Of a stretch of 64,000 nucleotides of DNA, positions 52,488-62,359 are shown in pieces. Numbering within the stretch: position 1 is the first letter of the stretch; each line of letters starts with the position of its first letter. The notes beneath the pieces were generated by a model. That model was not told the origin of the DNA. It made no database searches and saw only the letters and a program-made list of their open reading frames with translations. Where the stretch lies: contig NZ_JNLQ01000002.1 in the NCBI RefSeq assembly GCF_000703165.1, forward strand, positions 1,178,001 to 1,242,000, written 5' to 3'. This stretch comes from Butyrivibrio sp. AE3004. Its GTDB lineage: Bacteria; Bacillota; Clostridia; Lachnospirales; Lachnospiraceae. The translations under genes and the position numbers were made by a program.

Positions 52488-53360
52488 ATGGCGAAGAGTA
52501 AGGGATTTGCAAAGCAATTACCAAACCTCATATTTGCAGTAATTTTTATTGTTGGACTTGGGATTTTTTTGTATCCGTCAGTAAGTAATTACATAAATTC
52601 CAAGAACCAGAGTAGAGCAGTATCGAATTACGAAGAAGCCATGTCTTCTTTTACTGAAGAAGATTACACAAAGCTGTGGAACACGGCAAAAGAATATAAT
52701 GAGAAACTTGTTTCCAGAGGTATGAATTTTAACCTCTCGGATGAGGAACTAAACGAGTATCACTCGGTACTTGATCCCACCGGAACCGGAGTAATGGGAC
52801 ATATAGAGATTGAGAAGATTGGTGTTGATTTGCCAATCTACCACGATGTAACAGAATCTGTTTTACAGGTCGGCATCGGACACATACCGGGATCATCGCT
52901 TCCGACAGGAACTACCGGGACACATGCGATTTTATCCGGACACAGAGGACTGCCGTCCGCCAAGCTTTTTTCAGAGCTTGATCAGATGATAGAGGGAGAT
53001 ACATTTCTACTGCATATAATGAATCAGACCTTTGCATATCAGGTTGATAATATCTCAATTGTTCTTCCTGAAGAGACGCAGAGCCTGACAATTTATCCTG
53101 ACAAAGAATATGTCACGCTGGTAACGTGTACACCTTATGGTGTTAACACTCACAGAATGCTCGTAAGGGGCAGGCGTGTTGATTATAATGAAGAATCGAG
53201 ACTTATAGTTCCGGCAGATGCCAGTAAGATTAACAATCTGATGGTTGCACCATTTATAGCCGGACCGATAATATTTATCTTGTTTATTTGGTTTTTGATC
53301 AGTACATCAGACCGTTTTAGAAAGAAGAAAGTAACAAAAGAGGATTTACTTCGTCATTGA
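52488..53360 (+). CDS. class C (pilin-polymerising) sortase
   Basis: 290 aa. N-terminal helix (about 13-30) and C-terminal helix (about 251-270), the double anchor typical of class C. Catalytic His152 (LSGHRGLP), Cys214 (TLVTCTPYG) and Arg223 (NTHRMLVRGRR). TLVTCTPYGVNTHR is the class C signature. The segment YHSVLDPTGTGVMG (91-104) is at the position of the regulatory lid. It would join pilin subunits by linking the LPSTG threonine to a lysine in the next subunit. It sits between the major and minor pilin genes. Confidence 0.95.
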   Translation: MAKSKGFAKQLPNLIFAVIFIVGLGIFLYPSVSNYINSKNQSRAVSNYEEAMSSFTEEDYTKLWNTAKEYNEKLVSRGMNFNLSDEELNEYHSVLDPTGTGVMGHIEIEKIGVDLPIYHDVTESVLQVGIGHIPGSSLPTGTTGTHAILSGHRGLPSAKLFSELDQMIEGDTFLLHIMNQTFAYQVDNISIVLPEETQSLTIYPDKEYVTLVTCTPYGVNTHRMLVRGRRVDYNEESRLIVPADASKINNLMVAPFIAGPIIFILFIWFLISTSDRFRKKKVTKEDLLRH

Positions 53361-53367
53361 GGTGCTT

Positions 53368-54567
53368 ATGAAGATGTTTAAAAAGCTGAAAAAATTGATA
53401 ATGGGAGCTGCTGCTGTCAGTATGTCGGCACTTCTGATGTTTCCGGGTGCTGCCGTGAGAGCAGAGTCGAATGATAATAACGGACTTGGGTTCATTGATA
53501 TGAACAAGGATGCTACTCTTTCCGTATATTATTATTTTGATGGCCATGGCGATATCCCCGAATATGGTAAGATGGAGGGCGTTAATACCAGGGTATACAA
53601 ATTGGCTTCCATTTCTGAGAAGGGTGAATTCACAGTTCTTTCTCCATACGATACACTTGGACTTGATATCAAGGATATGTATTCCATAGCTGATCAGGAT
53701 AAGTGGAATAATATTATTGCAGAGGCCAGCAAATGCATTGCGGCTAATAACATTCAGCCCAGCTATACAGGAACATCCGATTCAGAAGGCTTTACAAAAC
53801 TTGGTAAAGTTGAAAAAGGATTGTACTATGGTGTTAGTGATCCTGTAAAAAAGGAAGGTATTCAGTATAAATACTGGGATTTCCTTTCAGTAGTTCCCGG
53901 ACCAAACAATCTTACTGAAAATATTGGCAACAGTGCTTGGGACGGTACCTGGAAAAATGCACAGTATGATGTAATCGCAGTTCCGAAACGTGAAGCATCA
54001 AGAATTGAAGATGATCCTGAACAGTTTGTAGTACATAAACAGTGGATTGATGATGGTAAAGACAGACCGGAATCAATTACAATAAATATTTACTGTGATG
54101 GTTCTTTATATGAAAGCATTGCACTCTCAAATGGAAATAACTGGCAGTATTCATGGGAATATGAAAAAGGTCATAACTTTATTGTAGAAGAGGATCTTAG
54201 CTCAGATAAATATACAGCAACAGTTTCTAGAACTGACAACTCATTTACGGTTGTAAATACAAAAAAACCTGAGCAGCCAGAGCAGCCTAAAAAACCTGAA
54301 AAGCCGGAAAAACCCCAGAAGCATGATAATCCGAAGACACCTGACAAGACGGATAACCCTCCGGAAGAACCCGATAATTCGGTAGAGCCTGATGAGAATC
54401 CCGGTGTACTTGGAGCAATAAGAGATTTTATCGGTGAACTTCCTGAAGTTCTCGGTGCGAGAAGACTTCCCCAGACAGGACAGCTTTGGTGGCCTGTGCC
54501 TATACTTGTAATTCTTGGAATTCTTCTTGTAATATTAGGCTTTAGAAGTGAGAAACACAGAAAATAA
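53368..54567 (+). CDS. minor pilin / anchor subunit with LPQTG
   Basis: 399 aa from the ATG at 53368; GAGGTG just upstream serves as RBS (a GTG at 53362 adds two residues). Signal peptide KKLIMGAAAVSMSALLMFPG, cleavage near VRAES. An N-terminal domain like those of basal pilins (about 45-200), one Cna-B domain (VVHKQWIDDGKDRPESITIN, about 215-300), a proline/lysine-rich wall-spanning spacer (about 302-345) and LPQTG at about 366 with helix and short tail SEKHRK. The proline-rich spacer is typical of basal subunits that link the fibre to peptidoglycan. It begins eight bases after the sortase stop. Confidence 0.88.
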   Translation: MKMFKKLKKLIMGAAAVSMSALLMFPGAAVRAESNDNNGLGFIDMNKDATLSVYYYFDGHGDIPEYGKMEGVNTRVYKLASISEKGEFTVLSPYDTLGLDIKDMYSIADQDKWNNIIAEASKCIAANNIQPSYTGTSDSEGFTKLGKVEKGLYYGVSDPVKKEGIQYKYWDFLSVVPGPNNLTENIGNSAWDGTWKNAQYDVIAVPKREASRIEDDPEQFVVHKQWIDDGKDRPESITINIYCDGSLYESIALSNGNNWQYSWEYEKGHNFIVEEDLSSDKYTATVSRTDNSFTVVNTKKPEQPEQPKKPEKPEKPQKHDNPKTPDKTDNPPEEPDNSVEPDENPGVLGAIRDFIGELPEVLGARRLPQTGQLWWPVPILVILGILLVILGFRSEKHRK

Positions 54568-54667
54568 AAATTTAGTTTTACCGATTTAGACCGGTGTTCA
54601 TATTGGGGAATTGGTTGGGGGCTTACTGATAGTTTATGTAGTCATACGAAATGAAAGTGGGCTTTAT

Positions 54668-55309
54668 ATGAAAATTATTACTAAAGGTCGGATTATGATT
54701 TTGATCGGCTTCCTCTGTTTTGGAATTGCAGCTAACATAGTTGTACATAACCAGGAAGAGGATCTTGCAGCCGGTGTAAGCGCAGCAGGACTTCTCGAAG
54801 GAGTTGAGGCTCAGATAACCAATGCGCCGTTTGAAATGAATCCGACAGGAGAGATGAAATCCGTAGATGTAAATGGACAGTCTTTTATAGGAATAATAAC
54901 CATTCCTGCAATTGACATAAGACTTCCCATTCAGACAGAATGGTCATCTGTAAATGCAAAAACATCACCCTGCAGATATAAGGGCTCTGTTTATGAGAAT
55001 AACCTCATTGTGGCAGGACACAATTATCAGAGACACTTTGGTAATCTGAAAAATCTTGTTGCAGGAGATACAATAATTGTAACTGACGTTGACGGACGAG
55101 AGTACTATTATGAGGTAACTTATTTTGAAGAAATAGGGACCTATGACGTTGATGCCATGGATGAAGGGGATTGGGACTTCACCGTATTTACCTGTACGAT
55201 AGGTGGTGCAAGCCGTGTAACCGTAAGATGTGATTTTGTTAAGGTTGAGGCTCCCGGTTCCGGAGAATCGGTTACAGAGGAAATTGAAAAGGCTGTATTC
55301 GAGAATTGA
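54668..55309 (+). CDS. second sortase (single N-terminal anchor)
   Basis: 213 aa from the ATG at 54668; an upstream in-frame start at 54611 would add 19 residues and neither has a strong RBS. One membrane helix (about 8-25), then a sortase domain: His118 (IVAGHNY), Cys176 (TVFTCTIGG) and Arg183 or Arg187 (ASRVTVRC). It lacks the C-terminal helix and the TLVTCTPYG form of class C, so it is more like a housekeeping or class B/D-type enzyme that attaches the finished fibre to the wall. Last gene of the pilus locus; a terminator follows. Confidence 0.9.
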   Translation: MKIITKGRIMILIGFLCFGIAANIVVHNQEEDLAAGVSAAGLLEGVEAQITNAPFEMNPTGEMKSVDVNGQSFIGIITIPAIDIRLPIQTEWSSVNAKTSPCRYKGSVYENNLIVAGHNYQRHFGNLKNLVAGDTIIVTDVDGREYYYEVTYFEEIGTYDVDAMDEGDWDFTVFTCTIGGASRVTVRCDFVKVEAPGSGESVTEEIEKAVFEN

Positions 55310-55373
55310 TTTCCGGTTTTGAGCAGCTAACGATTGAAAAATTTAACTATATTGAATAATGTGTTAAAAGCGA

Positions 55374-55412
55374 ATCCCCGACTTGTTTTTGAACAAGCCG
55401 GGGAATATTTGT
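55374..55412. terminator. bidirectional terminator after the pilus locus
   Basis: ATCCCCGACTTGTT / AACAAGCCGGGGAAT with one mismatch and a tiny loop, then TATTTGTTT. It lies between the second sortase (+) and the receptor gene (-). Confidence 0.88.
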
Positions 55413-55434
55413 TTACAGGGAAAAATCAAAATGT

Positions 55435-56901
55435 TTAATCATCTGTCTGCATATCCTTAAGTTTATTTGCCTGCTGGAATATGTTGTGCAGGATTTTTTT
55501 GAATTCCTCGAATTCATCAACTGCCTGTTCGGCAGAACGTGCACCGTCATTTGAAAGTGCTGCAACCTCCTGGCTTGTTGCGGACAGGTTGGAAATACCA
55601 TCGTTGATTTCGGTTGTGGAAGAGGAGATTGTTTCCATACCACGCTGAATATCACTGAATCGGCTAAGCATGTCGGCTACGTTTTCGTTAATGCTGTCGA
55701 AGTTGTTACCAACTGTCTCAATCATATCATTTTGTTCGGCAACACAGGAAACGGTATCATCAATACTTGCCATGGCTTTCTGTACATCTTCAGTCAGTTC
55801 GTTAATAATTCTGGTGATTTCTGTTGACGCATTGTTGGTTTCGCCTGCGAGATCTCGTACGTCGTTAGCTACAACCGCAAAGCCTTTTCCGGCTTCGCCT
55901 GCTCTTGCAGCCTCAATACTTGCATTGAGAGCAAGAAGGTTTGTCTGTTTGGAAATAGACATGATAGCTCCGACAATCTTTTGAACCTCTTCAACCTTGT
56001 TAATAACAGCCTGAGTTGCTTCAACGGTAACCTGGCTGGTGTTGGCAACATCCTGTGACTTAGCCTTAAGCTCTCCGATAACTTTTACGCCTTCGTGAAC
56101 AGTATCCTGAGTCTGCTGGGATGCCTTTGACATTTCCTTGGTATGGGCATCGGTTGTAAGAGTCTCATCCTGAATTTCCTGAACCTTTTGTGCCTGTCTG
56201 GTGATGGCATCTGCTGTACTTTCCATACTTGATGCAATATCCTGCATTCCTGAATGCTGTGATTCAATAATATGCTGAAGTGATTGAAGATTATCCTGTG
56301 AATTGTTGAAAAGATCGGATATGGTATTGGCAATATCTGCCATTTTGTTTCCTGTTTTAAGTGACTTCTCCGCATTCTTGCTAATCTTGGCATTATTTTC
56401 ATCATTAAATCTGGTAAGAAGGCTAACAACATTTATACTTGTAATAAATGCAAGTCCAAGTGTTATGAACGCAGGTACGAGCGAAATATCAAACTCTCCG
56501 CTTATAACAATACTTTTTATTGCTGTGATAATAAAGGAGATACAGATTGCTCCGATACCGGCACGGCAGAGACGCACGTTAAGATATATGATACTTGAGA
56601 TCAGTATTGGGAGACCAAAAGCAAAATAAACCATATTGTCCTGTGCTATGAGTAGAACAAAATAGAATATAGTAGCACCGCCCATGATAAGGACAGAACC
56701 CAGCTTTACTTCAGGAAATCTGAAATTTCCTGCAACAAGCATCAACATTCCGACAATAGCGCTGATTATAATAGATGCATTACCTAAAGTAATTCCTCTG
56801 CTTGTTATATCACCTATTGTGAGCATGACACCACAGCCGATGATGATACTGCAAACTAGGAAACTGACTTTATTCGCAAGTCTATACTGTTGAGGATTCA
56901 T
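55435..56901 (-). CDS. methyl-accepting chemotaxis protein with multi-helix membrane domain
   Basis: 488 aa from the ATG at 56901 ([22 protein letters not shown] upstream); the ORF extension to 56976 has no RBS. About six membrane helices fill residues 12-180 with almost no extracellular domain, so sensing is probably within the membrane. No clear HAMP domain. The long helical signalling part ends in the conserved tip [17 protein letters not shown] followed by [15 protein letters not shown]. There is no C-terminal pentapeptide for CheR. It signals to CheA/CheW-type partners elsewhere in the genome. Confidence 0.92.
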   Translation of the reverse strand: MNPQQYRLANKVSFLVCSIIIGCGVMLTIGDITSRGITLGNASIIISAIVGMLMLVAGNFRFPEVKLGSVLIMGGATIFYFVLLIAQDNMVYFAFGLPILISSIIYLNVRLCRAGIGAICISFIITAIKSIVISGEFDISLVPAFITLGLAFITSINVVSLLTRFNDENNAKISKNAEKSLKTGNKMADIANTISDLFNNSQDNLQSLQHIIESQHSGMQDIASSMESTADAITRQAQKVQEIQDETLTTDAHTKEMSKASQQTQDTVHEGVKVIGELKAKSQDVANTSQVTVEATQAVINKVEEVQKIVGAIMSISKQTNLLALNASIEAARAGEAGKGFAVVANDVRDLAGETNNASTEITRIINELTEDVQKAMASIDDTVSCVAEQNDMIETVGNNFDSINENVADMLSRFSDIQRGMETISSSTTEINDGISNLSATSQEVAALSNDGARSAEQAVDEFEEFKKILHNIFQQANKLKDMQTDD

Positions 56902-57158
56902 AATCCGTCCTTTCCGCATTAAAAAATGCACATAATTCGAAAGACTAAAAGCTAATTTGATTTTAACATGTGACACTTGTAGAAACTCTGAAATACTGTT
57001 AAAAAAATAATAAAAAAATGATTAAAGTATCAAGCAGCAGAGGTTTCACATATGTATTGAATATATGATAAAATAAACATTAGCCAATAATTCAATTGAT
57101 GAAAATTTTTAAAAAGATCAAATGAAAAAAATATTTCTAGAAGCGAGAGGTTATTAAG

Positions 57159-58811
57159 ATGGCATTGGAAAATTTACAACCTGCAGAGGTATTTAAGTGG
57201 TTTGAGGAAATCTGCACTATTCCTCATGGATCGGGAAATGTGAAAAAAATCAGCAATTTCCTTGTGAAATTCGCTAAGGAGAGAAGCCTTTACGTCAGAC
57301 AGGATAAAGCCCTGAATGTTGTTATAAAAAAGCCAGGCACAATGGGTTATGAGGACCATGAGCCTGTTATCTTACAGGGACATATGGATATGGTCGCTGT
57401 TAAAGAAAAAGGTGCTAAGATAAATATGGAAAAGGAAGGACTTGACGTTACTACTGACGGAGAGTTTGTTTGGGCGAAGGCGACAAGTCTTGGTGGTGAT
57501 GACGGAATAGCCGTTGCTTATGCGCTGGCACTTCTTGACAGTAAGGATATACCGCATCCCCCTCTTGAAGTAATCATCACTACAGATGAGGAAGTCGGAA
57601 TGAATGGTGCGGTCGCACTTAATTGTTCAGACATTACCGGTAAGAAATTTATAAATATCGATAATGAAGAGGAAGGAGCAATGATCGTAAGCTGCGCAGG
57701 CGGCGCTCGTTTCCACGGCTATCTTCCTCTTACAAGAGAAAACAAGAGTGGAATAAAAGTAAAGATTCATATAACGGGACTACAGGGTGGCCATTCCGGT
57801 GAGATGATTGTAAAGGGCAGAGGAAATGCCAATGTGATCATGGGAAGACTTCTTCTGGAAATTACCGATGCGCTTGAAATCGGACTAATAAGCCTTAAAG
57901 GTGGGGTGGCTGATAATGCTATAGCATCTGACTGTGAAGCTGAACTTCTGCTTATGGGACTTTCTTCTCAGATGCACGGAAACATAACAGGTCCTGATGT
58001 TTCATTCTTCTCATTATTTGGTAAGTTATCATCCATTGCTTATAAGGTAGAGGCTGATATCAAGGCAGAGCTTGGCTCAAGGGATCCCGGACTTTCCATA
58101 GTTGTTGAAGAAGTTGTTGAACACAGTCTTCCGCCTGAAAGCACGGACGTATCAAATATGGCTTCCGTTAATCTTGATTCCAGTGTTGATGCCTATACTG
58201 AGGTTCTTGAAAAGCGTGAAATTGTTTCCGGAATCATCCCTTGTGCTGAGGTTATTGAACTTGCAAGATGTATATGCGCTATGCCTTACGGAGTTCAGAC
58301 CATGAGCGCATCAATTGATGGCCTCGTGGAGACTTCACTTAATCTTGGAATTTTGAAAATAGTAAGCAGTAAGTCAGGAGCTATTGAGGGACAAGGTGCA
58401 GCAAGCCAGAGTGCCGGAACAATGGATGAGGCATTCCTTCTTGATTATTCTGTAAGAAGTTCCGTAGCACCCGCTAAGGAAGCTCTGATCCGTAAAATGG
58501 AGATTATTCTTGAAAGCTTTGGTGGCATCCATGAGGTAACAGGCGAATATCCAGGATGGGCTTACCGTGAAGAATCACCTCTTCGTGAAAAGATGGCAGC
58601 GGTGTATAAGAAGCTATATAACAAGGATATTAAAATAGAGGCTATTCATGCAGGTCTTGAATGCGGACTCTTCTCTGAGAAGATAGCGGATGTTGATTGT
58701 GTTTCAATTGGCCCTGATATGCAGGATATCCATTCAGCAAAAGAAAAACTGAGCGTAGCATCAACAAAGAGAACCTGGGAATATCTGTGTGAAGTACTTA
58801 AAGAGCTATGA
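57159..58811 (+). CDS. pepD: aminoacyl-histidine dipeptidase (M20C, PepD type)
   Basis: 550 aa, cytoplasmic di-zinc dipeptidase of broad specificity. M20 motifs: metal-binding His in LQGHMDMV, bridging Asp in SLGGDDGIAVAYA, catalytic Glu pair in TTDEEVGMNGA, and later HAGLECGLF with the C-terminal metal ligand region. The dimerisation lid is at about 190-390 (VKIHITGLQGGHSGEM). RBS GAGAGG. Length is slightly above the usual 485-500 aa because of an insertion in the lid region. Monocistronic. Confidence 0.93.
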   Translation: MALENLQPAEVFKWFEEICTIPHGSGNVKKISNFLVKFAKERSLYVRQDKALNVVIKKPGTMGYEDHEPVILQGHMDMVAVKEKGAKINMEKEGLDVTTDGEFVWAKATSLGGDDGIAVAYALALLDSKDIPHPPLEVIITTDEEVGMNGAVALNCSDITGKKFINIDNEEEGAMIVSCAGGARFHGYLPLTRENKSGIKVKIHITGLQGGHSGEMIVKGRGNANVIMGRLLLEITDALEIGLISLKGGVADNAIASDCEAELLLMGLSSQMHGNITGPDVSFFSLFGKLSSIAYKVEADIKAELGSRDPGLSIVVEEVVEHSLPPESTDVSNMASVNLDSSVDAYTEVLEKREIVSGIIPCAEVIELARCICAMPYGVQTMSASIDGLVETSLNLGILKIVSSKSGAIEGQGAASQSAGTMDEAFLLDYSVRSSVAPAKEALIRKMEIILESFGGIHEVTGEYPGWAYREESPLREKMAAVYKKLYNKDIKIEAIHAGLECGLFSEKIADVDCVSIGPDMQDIHSAKEKLSVASTKRTWEYLCEVLKEL

Positions 58812-58900
58812 GTTCTTGCCTGCAAAATCGGAAATGCATGCAAGTAGCTTGCGATACGCAGTCTGCGCTCCCAAAAAATAAGAAACTGGTACGTTTATTT

Positions 58901-58932
58901 GGGCGTCACTTTTATAGTGGCGCTCATTTTTA
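58901..58932 (+). terminator. terminator of pepD
   Basis: GCGTCACT / AGTGGCGC with one mismatch, five-base loop, then TCATTTTTAT, 90 bases after the stop. Confidence 0.7.
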
Positions 58933-58977
58933 TTACGAGATATAATTGTTATATAAGTTTTGTGGGGAGGAATAATT

Positions 58978-60522
58978 ATGCACAGAGAAAGTGGAATTCT
59001 TATGCCGGTATTTTCACTGGCATCTAAGTTTGGAATTGGTTGTTTTTCAAAAGAAGCTTTTGAATTTGTGGACTTTCTTGATAAATCATATCAGGGATAC
59101 TGGCAGATTCTTCCGATCGGTCCGACCGGATTTGGCAATTCACCCTATCAGCCGATTTCAGCATTCGCAGGCAATCCTTATTATATATCCCTTGAAACAC
59201 TGATAGAAGAAGAGCTCCTTACCTGGGATGATGTAAACAGCGTTGATTTCGGAAACGACATCGAGAAAGTTGACTATGGTAAGCTTTACGAGAATAGGAT
59301 TGACGTTCTTAAAAAAGCGTTTGCTAATTTCCTGGAAAAAGGAGAGCTTAAGGAATTCAGGGAATATCAGAAGGAACAGAAATACTGGCTTGAAGATTAT
59401 GCCCTTTACGTTTCAATAAAAGCCGATCAGGATGGAAAATCCTGGCTTGAATGGCCGGATGACCTTAGAAAGCGTGAACCCAAGGCTATTGAGAAAGCAA
59501 AAAAGGAATTTAAGGATGAGATAGAATTTATTTCCTTTGAGCAGTTTAAATTTGATGAGCAGTGGAAAAAACTGCATAAATATGCGGCTAAGCATAAGGT
59601 AAAGATAATTGGCGATCTGCCGTTTTATGTTGCAATGGACAGTGCCGACAGCTGGTCGCATCCTGAAGCATTTCAGATGGATAAGGATCTTATGCCTAAG
59701 GCAGTTGCAGGATGCCCTCCGGATGCTTTTTCCGCAGACGGACAGCTTTGGGGAAATCCTGTCTATGATTGGGATGCTCTAAGGAAGGATGGCTATTCCT
59801 GGTGGATTAAACGTATAGAACGTAATTATGAATGGTTTGACGTTATACGTATAGATCACTTCCATGGTTTTGCAGAGTATTATGAAGTGCCTTACGGTGA
59901 TGAAAATGCCAGAAACGGAAAACAGATGAAAGGTCCCGGTATGGATCTGTTTAAAGCTTTGGAGAAAAAGCTTGGTAAGCTGAATATGATTGCTGAAGAT
60001 CTTGGCAATACAACCGAAGAAAATATGAAGCTTCTCGAAGATTCAGGGTTTCCTGGCATGAAAGTGTTGCAATACGGCTTTACTAGCTGGGATAGTATGT
60101 ACGTAAATCACAGACACATTAACAACTGCGTAGTTTATACCGGTACACACGACAACACACCTACCTTTGCCTGGGCACAGGAGATATCTCCGGGCGAAAG
60201 GGATTTCACAAGACGTTATGTTAATTCCCTGAACACGGATTATGGTGCATTTGTATGGGATATCATCAGGGAGGCTTACAGGTCTGTTGCCAATCTTTGC
60301 ATAGTGCCGCTTCAGGATTATCTGTGTAAAGGAAAAGAAGCCAGAATCAATACTCCCGGTACAGCTGAGGGTAACTGGCAGTGGAGACTTACTCCCAATT
60401 ATCTTTCAGATGATCTTGCAAACAGCATAAGACTTCTTACCGAGACTTACAGTAGAGTTCCGCTTCCGGTCAAAGAAGAAAGTACAGATGATAAATTAGA
60501 TGATGATAAAGACAAAAAATAA
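58978..60522 (+). CDS. malQ: 4-alpha-glucanotransferase (amylomaltase, GH77)
   Basis: 514 aa from the ATG at 58978 (HRESGILMPVFSLAS), which has a GGGGAGG RBS; the ORF extension to 58960 starts before it. GH77 motifs: WQILPIGPTGFGNSPYQ, cut here as GPTGFGNSPYQ; nucleophile Asp in VIRIDHFHGF; acid/base Glu in MIAEDLG; and GTHDNTP with the third carboxylate. It transfers maltosyl units between alpha-glucans, for maltodextrin and glycogen turnover. The extreme C-terminus is an acidic Lys/Asp tail (ESTDDKLDDDKDKK). Convergent with hflX. Confidence 0.96.
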   Translation: MHRESGILMPVFSLASKFGIGCFSKEAFEFVDFLDKSYQGYWQILPIGPTGFGNSPYQPISAFAGNPYYISLETLIEEELLTWDDVNSVDFGNDIEKVDYGKLYENRIDVLKKAFANFLEKGELKEFREYQKEQKYWLEDYALYVSIKADQDGKSWLEWPDDLRKREPKAIEKAKKEFKDEIEFISFEQFKFDEQWKKLHKYAAKHKVKIIGDLPFYVAMDSADSWSHPEAFQMDKDLMPKAVAGCPPDAFSADGQLWGNPVYDWDALRKDGYSWWIKRIERNYEWFDVIRIDHFHGFAEYYEVPYGDENARNGKQMKGPGMDLFKALEKKLGKLNMIAEDLGNTTEENMKLLEDSGFPGMKVLQYGFTSWDSMYVNHRHINNCVVYTGTHDNTPTFAWAQEISPGERDFTRRYVNSLNTDYGAFVWDIIREAYRSVANLCIVPLQDYLCKGKEARINTPGTAEGNWQWRLTPNYLSDDLANSIRLLTETYSRVPLPVKEESTDDKLDDDKDKK

Positions 60523-60631
60523 AAGTCTTTTAATCCGCCACAGTTAATCAAAAACAGGACTTGATAAAAATATTCGTTTAGAAAATATTGTCCGACAAAA
60601 AAGACTACCTGTGGGCAGAACCTATAAAAAT

Positions 60632-60684
60632 ACCGACTCCCAAAAGTTAGAACTAAAATCTAACGATTGAGGGTCGGTTTTTAT
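60632..60684. terminator. bidirectional terminator between malQ and hflX
   Basis: Outer stem ACCGACTCCCAA / TTGAGGGTCGGT and inner stem GTTAGA / TCTAAC, T-run on the right and A-run on the left, between convergent genes. Confidence 0.88.
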
Positions 60685-60714
60685 GTCCAAATATTCTTTT
60701 TAATTTTTTAAATT

Positions 60715-62037
60715 TTATATTGTGTAGGCCTGGTATTTCTGAACCATCTTTTTGCTGCATTTTAAAATAAGATGAGTGCCACTTTCTGTGTATTCGGTCT
60801 CGGAAACCTCTGCACGTGAAGTTATATCATGAAGTGCCGCACCGTCAGAGTATGGAATAACAAATTCGCAGTCGATCTTTTCACCCTCAAGAGTGCGTTC
60901 AATCAGAGAAGAGAGTTCGTTAAGGCCAATGCTGTTCTCTGCGGACATGTAGATTCTGTCATCTCTTAAATGAGGGATCTTCATGGCAGAATGCTCAGAA
61001 CCTTCTATGACGAGATCTGCTTTATTAAAAACATAAATAATCGGTATTTGGGATGCACCGATGTCTCGAAGTGTTTTTTCGGTGACCTCAATATGAGTCA
61101 TATAATCAGGATCTGAAAAATCGATAACCTCAAGAAGAAGGTCAGCATAAACCGCTTCGGACAAAGTTGATCTGAATGCTTTTACCAGAGTAGTAGGAAG
61201 TTCATTAATAAAACCTACTGTATCTGATAAGAGAAAGGGTCTGTGTCCCGGCAGATCTATTCTTCTTACGGTCGTGTCCAGAGTAGCAAAAAGCATATCC
61301 TTTTGCATTACCTTTTTGTTCTCTTTTTCTTCGATGTGGCTCGCATCAAGAAAAGCGTTAAGAAGAGTAGATTTACCTGCGTTTGTGTAGCCCACCAGTG
61401 AAATGCGGGGAATATCTGAACTCATACGCTTTGCTCTCTGGGTATCACGTTCATGTTCAATTGCCTCAAGATCTCTTCTGAGCTCAGCACATCTGTGTTC
61501 AATGCGTCGTCTGTCCAGCTCAAGCTTTTTCTCACCGGCTCCTTTATTGGAAAGCCTGCCGCTACCGCCGCCCTGACGGCTGAGTTCTGTTCTCATTCCC
61601 GCAAGCCTTGGCAGCATAAACTGTAGCTGCGCATATTCAACCTGCATGCGTGCCTCTCTTGTTCTGGCGCGTTTTGCAAATATCTGTAAAATAAGACCGG
61701 TTCTGTCGATTACTTCAGTATCAAGAATTCTCTCAAGGTTTCTCAGCTGAATGGGAGAGAGCGTGTCACCGAAAATGATAATATTGGCATCGAGCATACT
61801 TATAAGATTCTTCAGTTCCTCAACTTTTCCGCTTCCGATAAAGGTCGCATGGTCAGGGTGCGGAAGAGTCTGAGTTATTGTCATGGCAGGCTCAAGGTCA
61901 CAAGCCTTTGTGAGCGCAGTAAGCTCACTCATGGATCGTTCAAATGCCCTTTCATCGCGGTCATCATAAGAAAGCCCCACAAGAATTGCCTTGGGAGTAT
62001 CTGTGTATTCGTTAGTTTCAAATGTGGTATTGTTCAT
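60715..62037 (-). CDS. hflX: ribosome-associated GTPase HflX
   Basis: 440 aa. The N-terminal HflX domain (AILVGLSYDDRDER to FGDTLSPIQLRNL) is followed by a helical linker with RLAGMRTELSRQGGGSG, then the G domain: G1 GYTNAGKST, G3 DTVGFINELP, G4 NKAD and G5-like MSAENSIG. It splits stalled or heat-damaged 70S ribosomes in the family. RBS AAGGATTTAAGG upstream. Monocistronic, divergent from the small protein gene at 62360. Confidence 0.96.
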   Translation of the reverse strand: MNNTTFETNEYTDTPKAILVGLSYDDRDERAFERSMSELTALTKACDLEPAMTITQTLPHPDHATFIGSGKVEELKNLISMLDANIIIFGDTLSPIQLRNLERILDTEVIDRTGLILQIFAKRARTREARMQVEYAQLQFMLPRLAGMRTELSRQGGGSGRLSNKGAGEKKLELDRRRIEHRCAELRRDLEAIEHERDTQRAKRMSSDIPRISLVGYTNAGKSTLLNAFLDASHIEEKENKKVMQKDMLFATLDTTVRRIDLPGHRPFLLSDTVGFINELPTTLVKAFRSTLSEAVYADLLLEVIDFSDPDYMTHIEVTEKTLRDIGASQIPIIYVFNKADLVIEGSEHSAMKIPHLRDDRIYMSAENSIGLNELSSLIERTLEGEKIDCEFVIPYSDGAALHDITSRAEVSETEYTESGTHLILKCSKKMVQKYQAYTI

Positions 62038-62359
62038 GTTTTACCTTAAATCCTTTTAATTACTCATCAAATGCTATTATAAACGTATTCTTCGTTTAGT
62101 GGAATTGCAAAAGTTTAAATTCTAAGAAACTGAGCAGAAAATCTGTATTTTGAAGGACTTTACACCTTTGAGTTCAAGAGGAAAGTAACATGTAGTTAAG
62201 GTATTTATTTTTTTAGACGATAATATAATTGGAGTTTAGTAAATTCACTTTTTTATAATTATAATAAGAATGCAAATCATGTCAGTGCATGAGAGGAAAG
62301 TGGAAACAAAACGTTATGTAAAATCCACTTATAGATAAGATGGAGTAAGAGGCTAATTT
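62038..62359. other. intergenic region between hflX and the small protein gene
   Basis: 322 bases without a gene. The only clear signal is a perfect -10-like TATAAT at 62224-62229 without a convincing -35, about 130 bases upstream of the small protein gene, and a short CATG...CATG inverted repeat near 62278. No riboswitch motif recognised. Confidence 0.4.
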
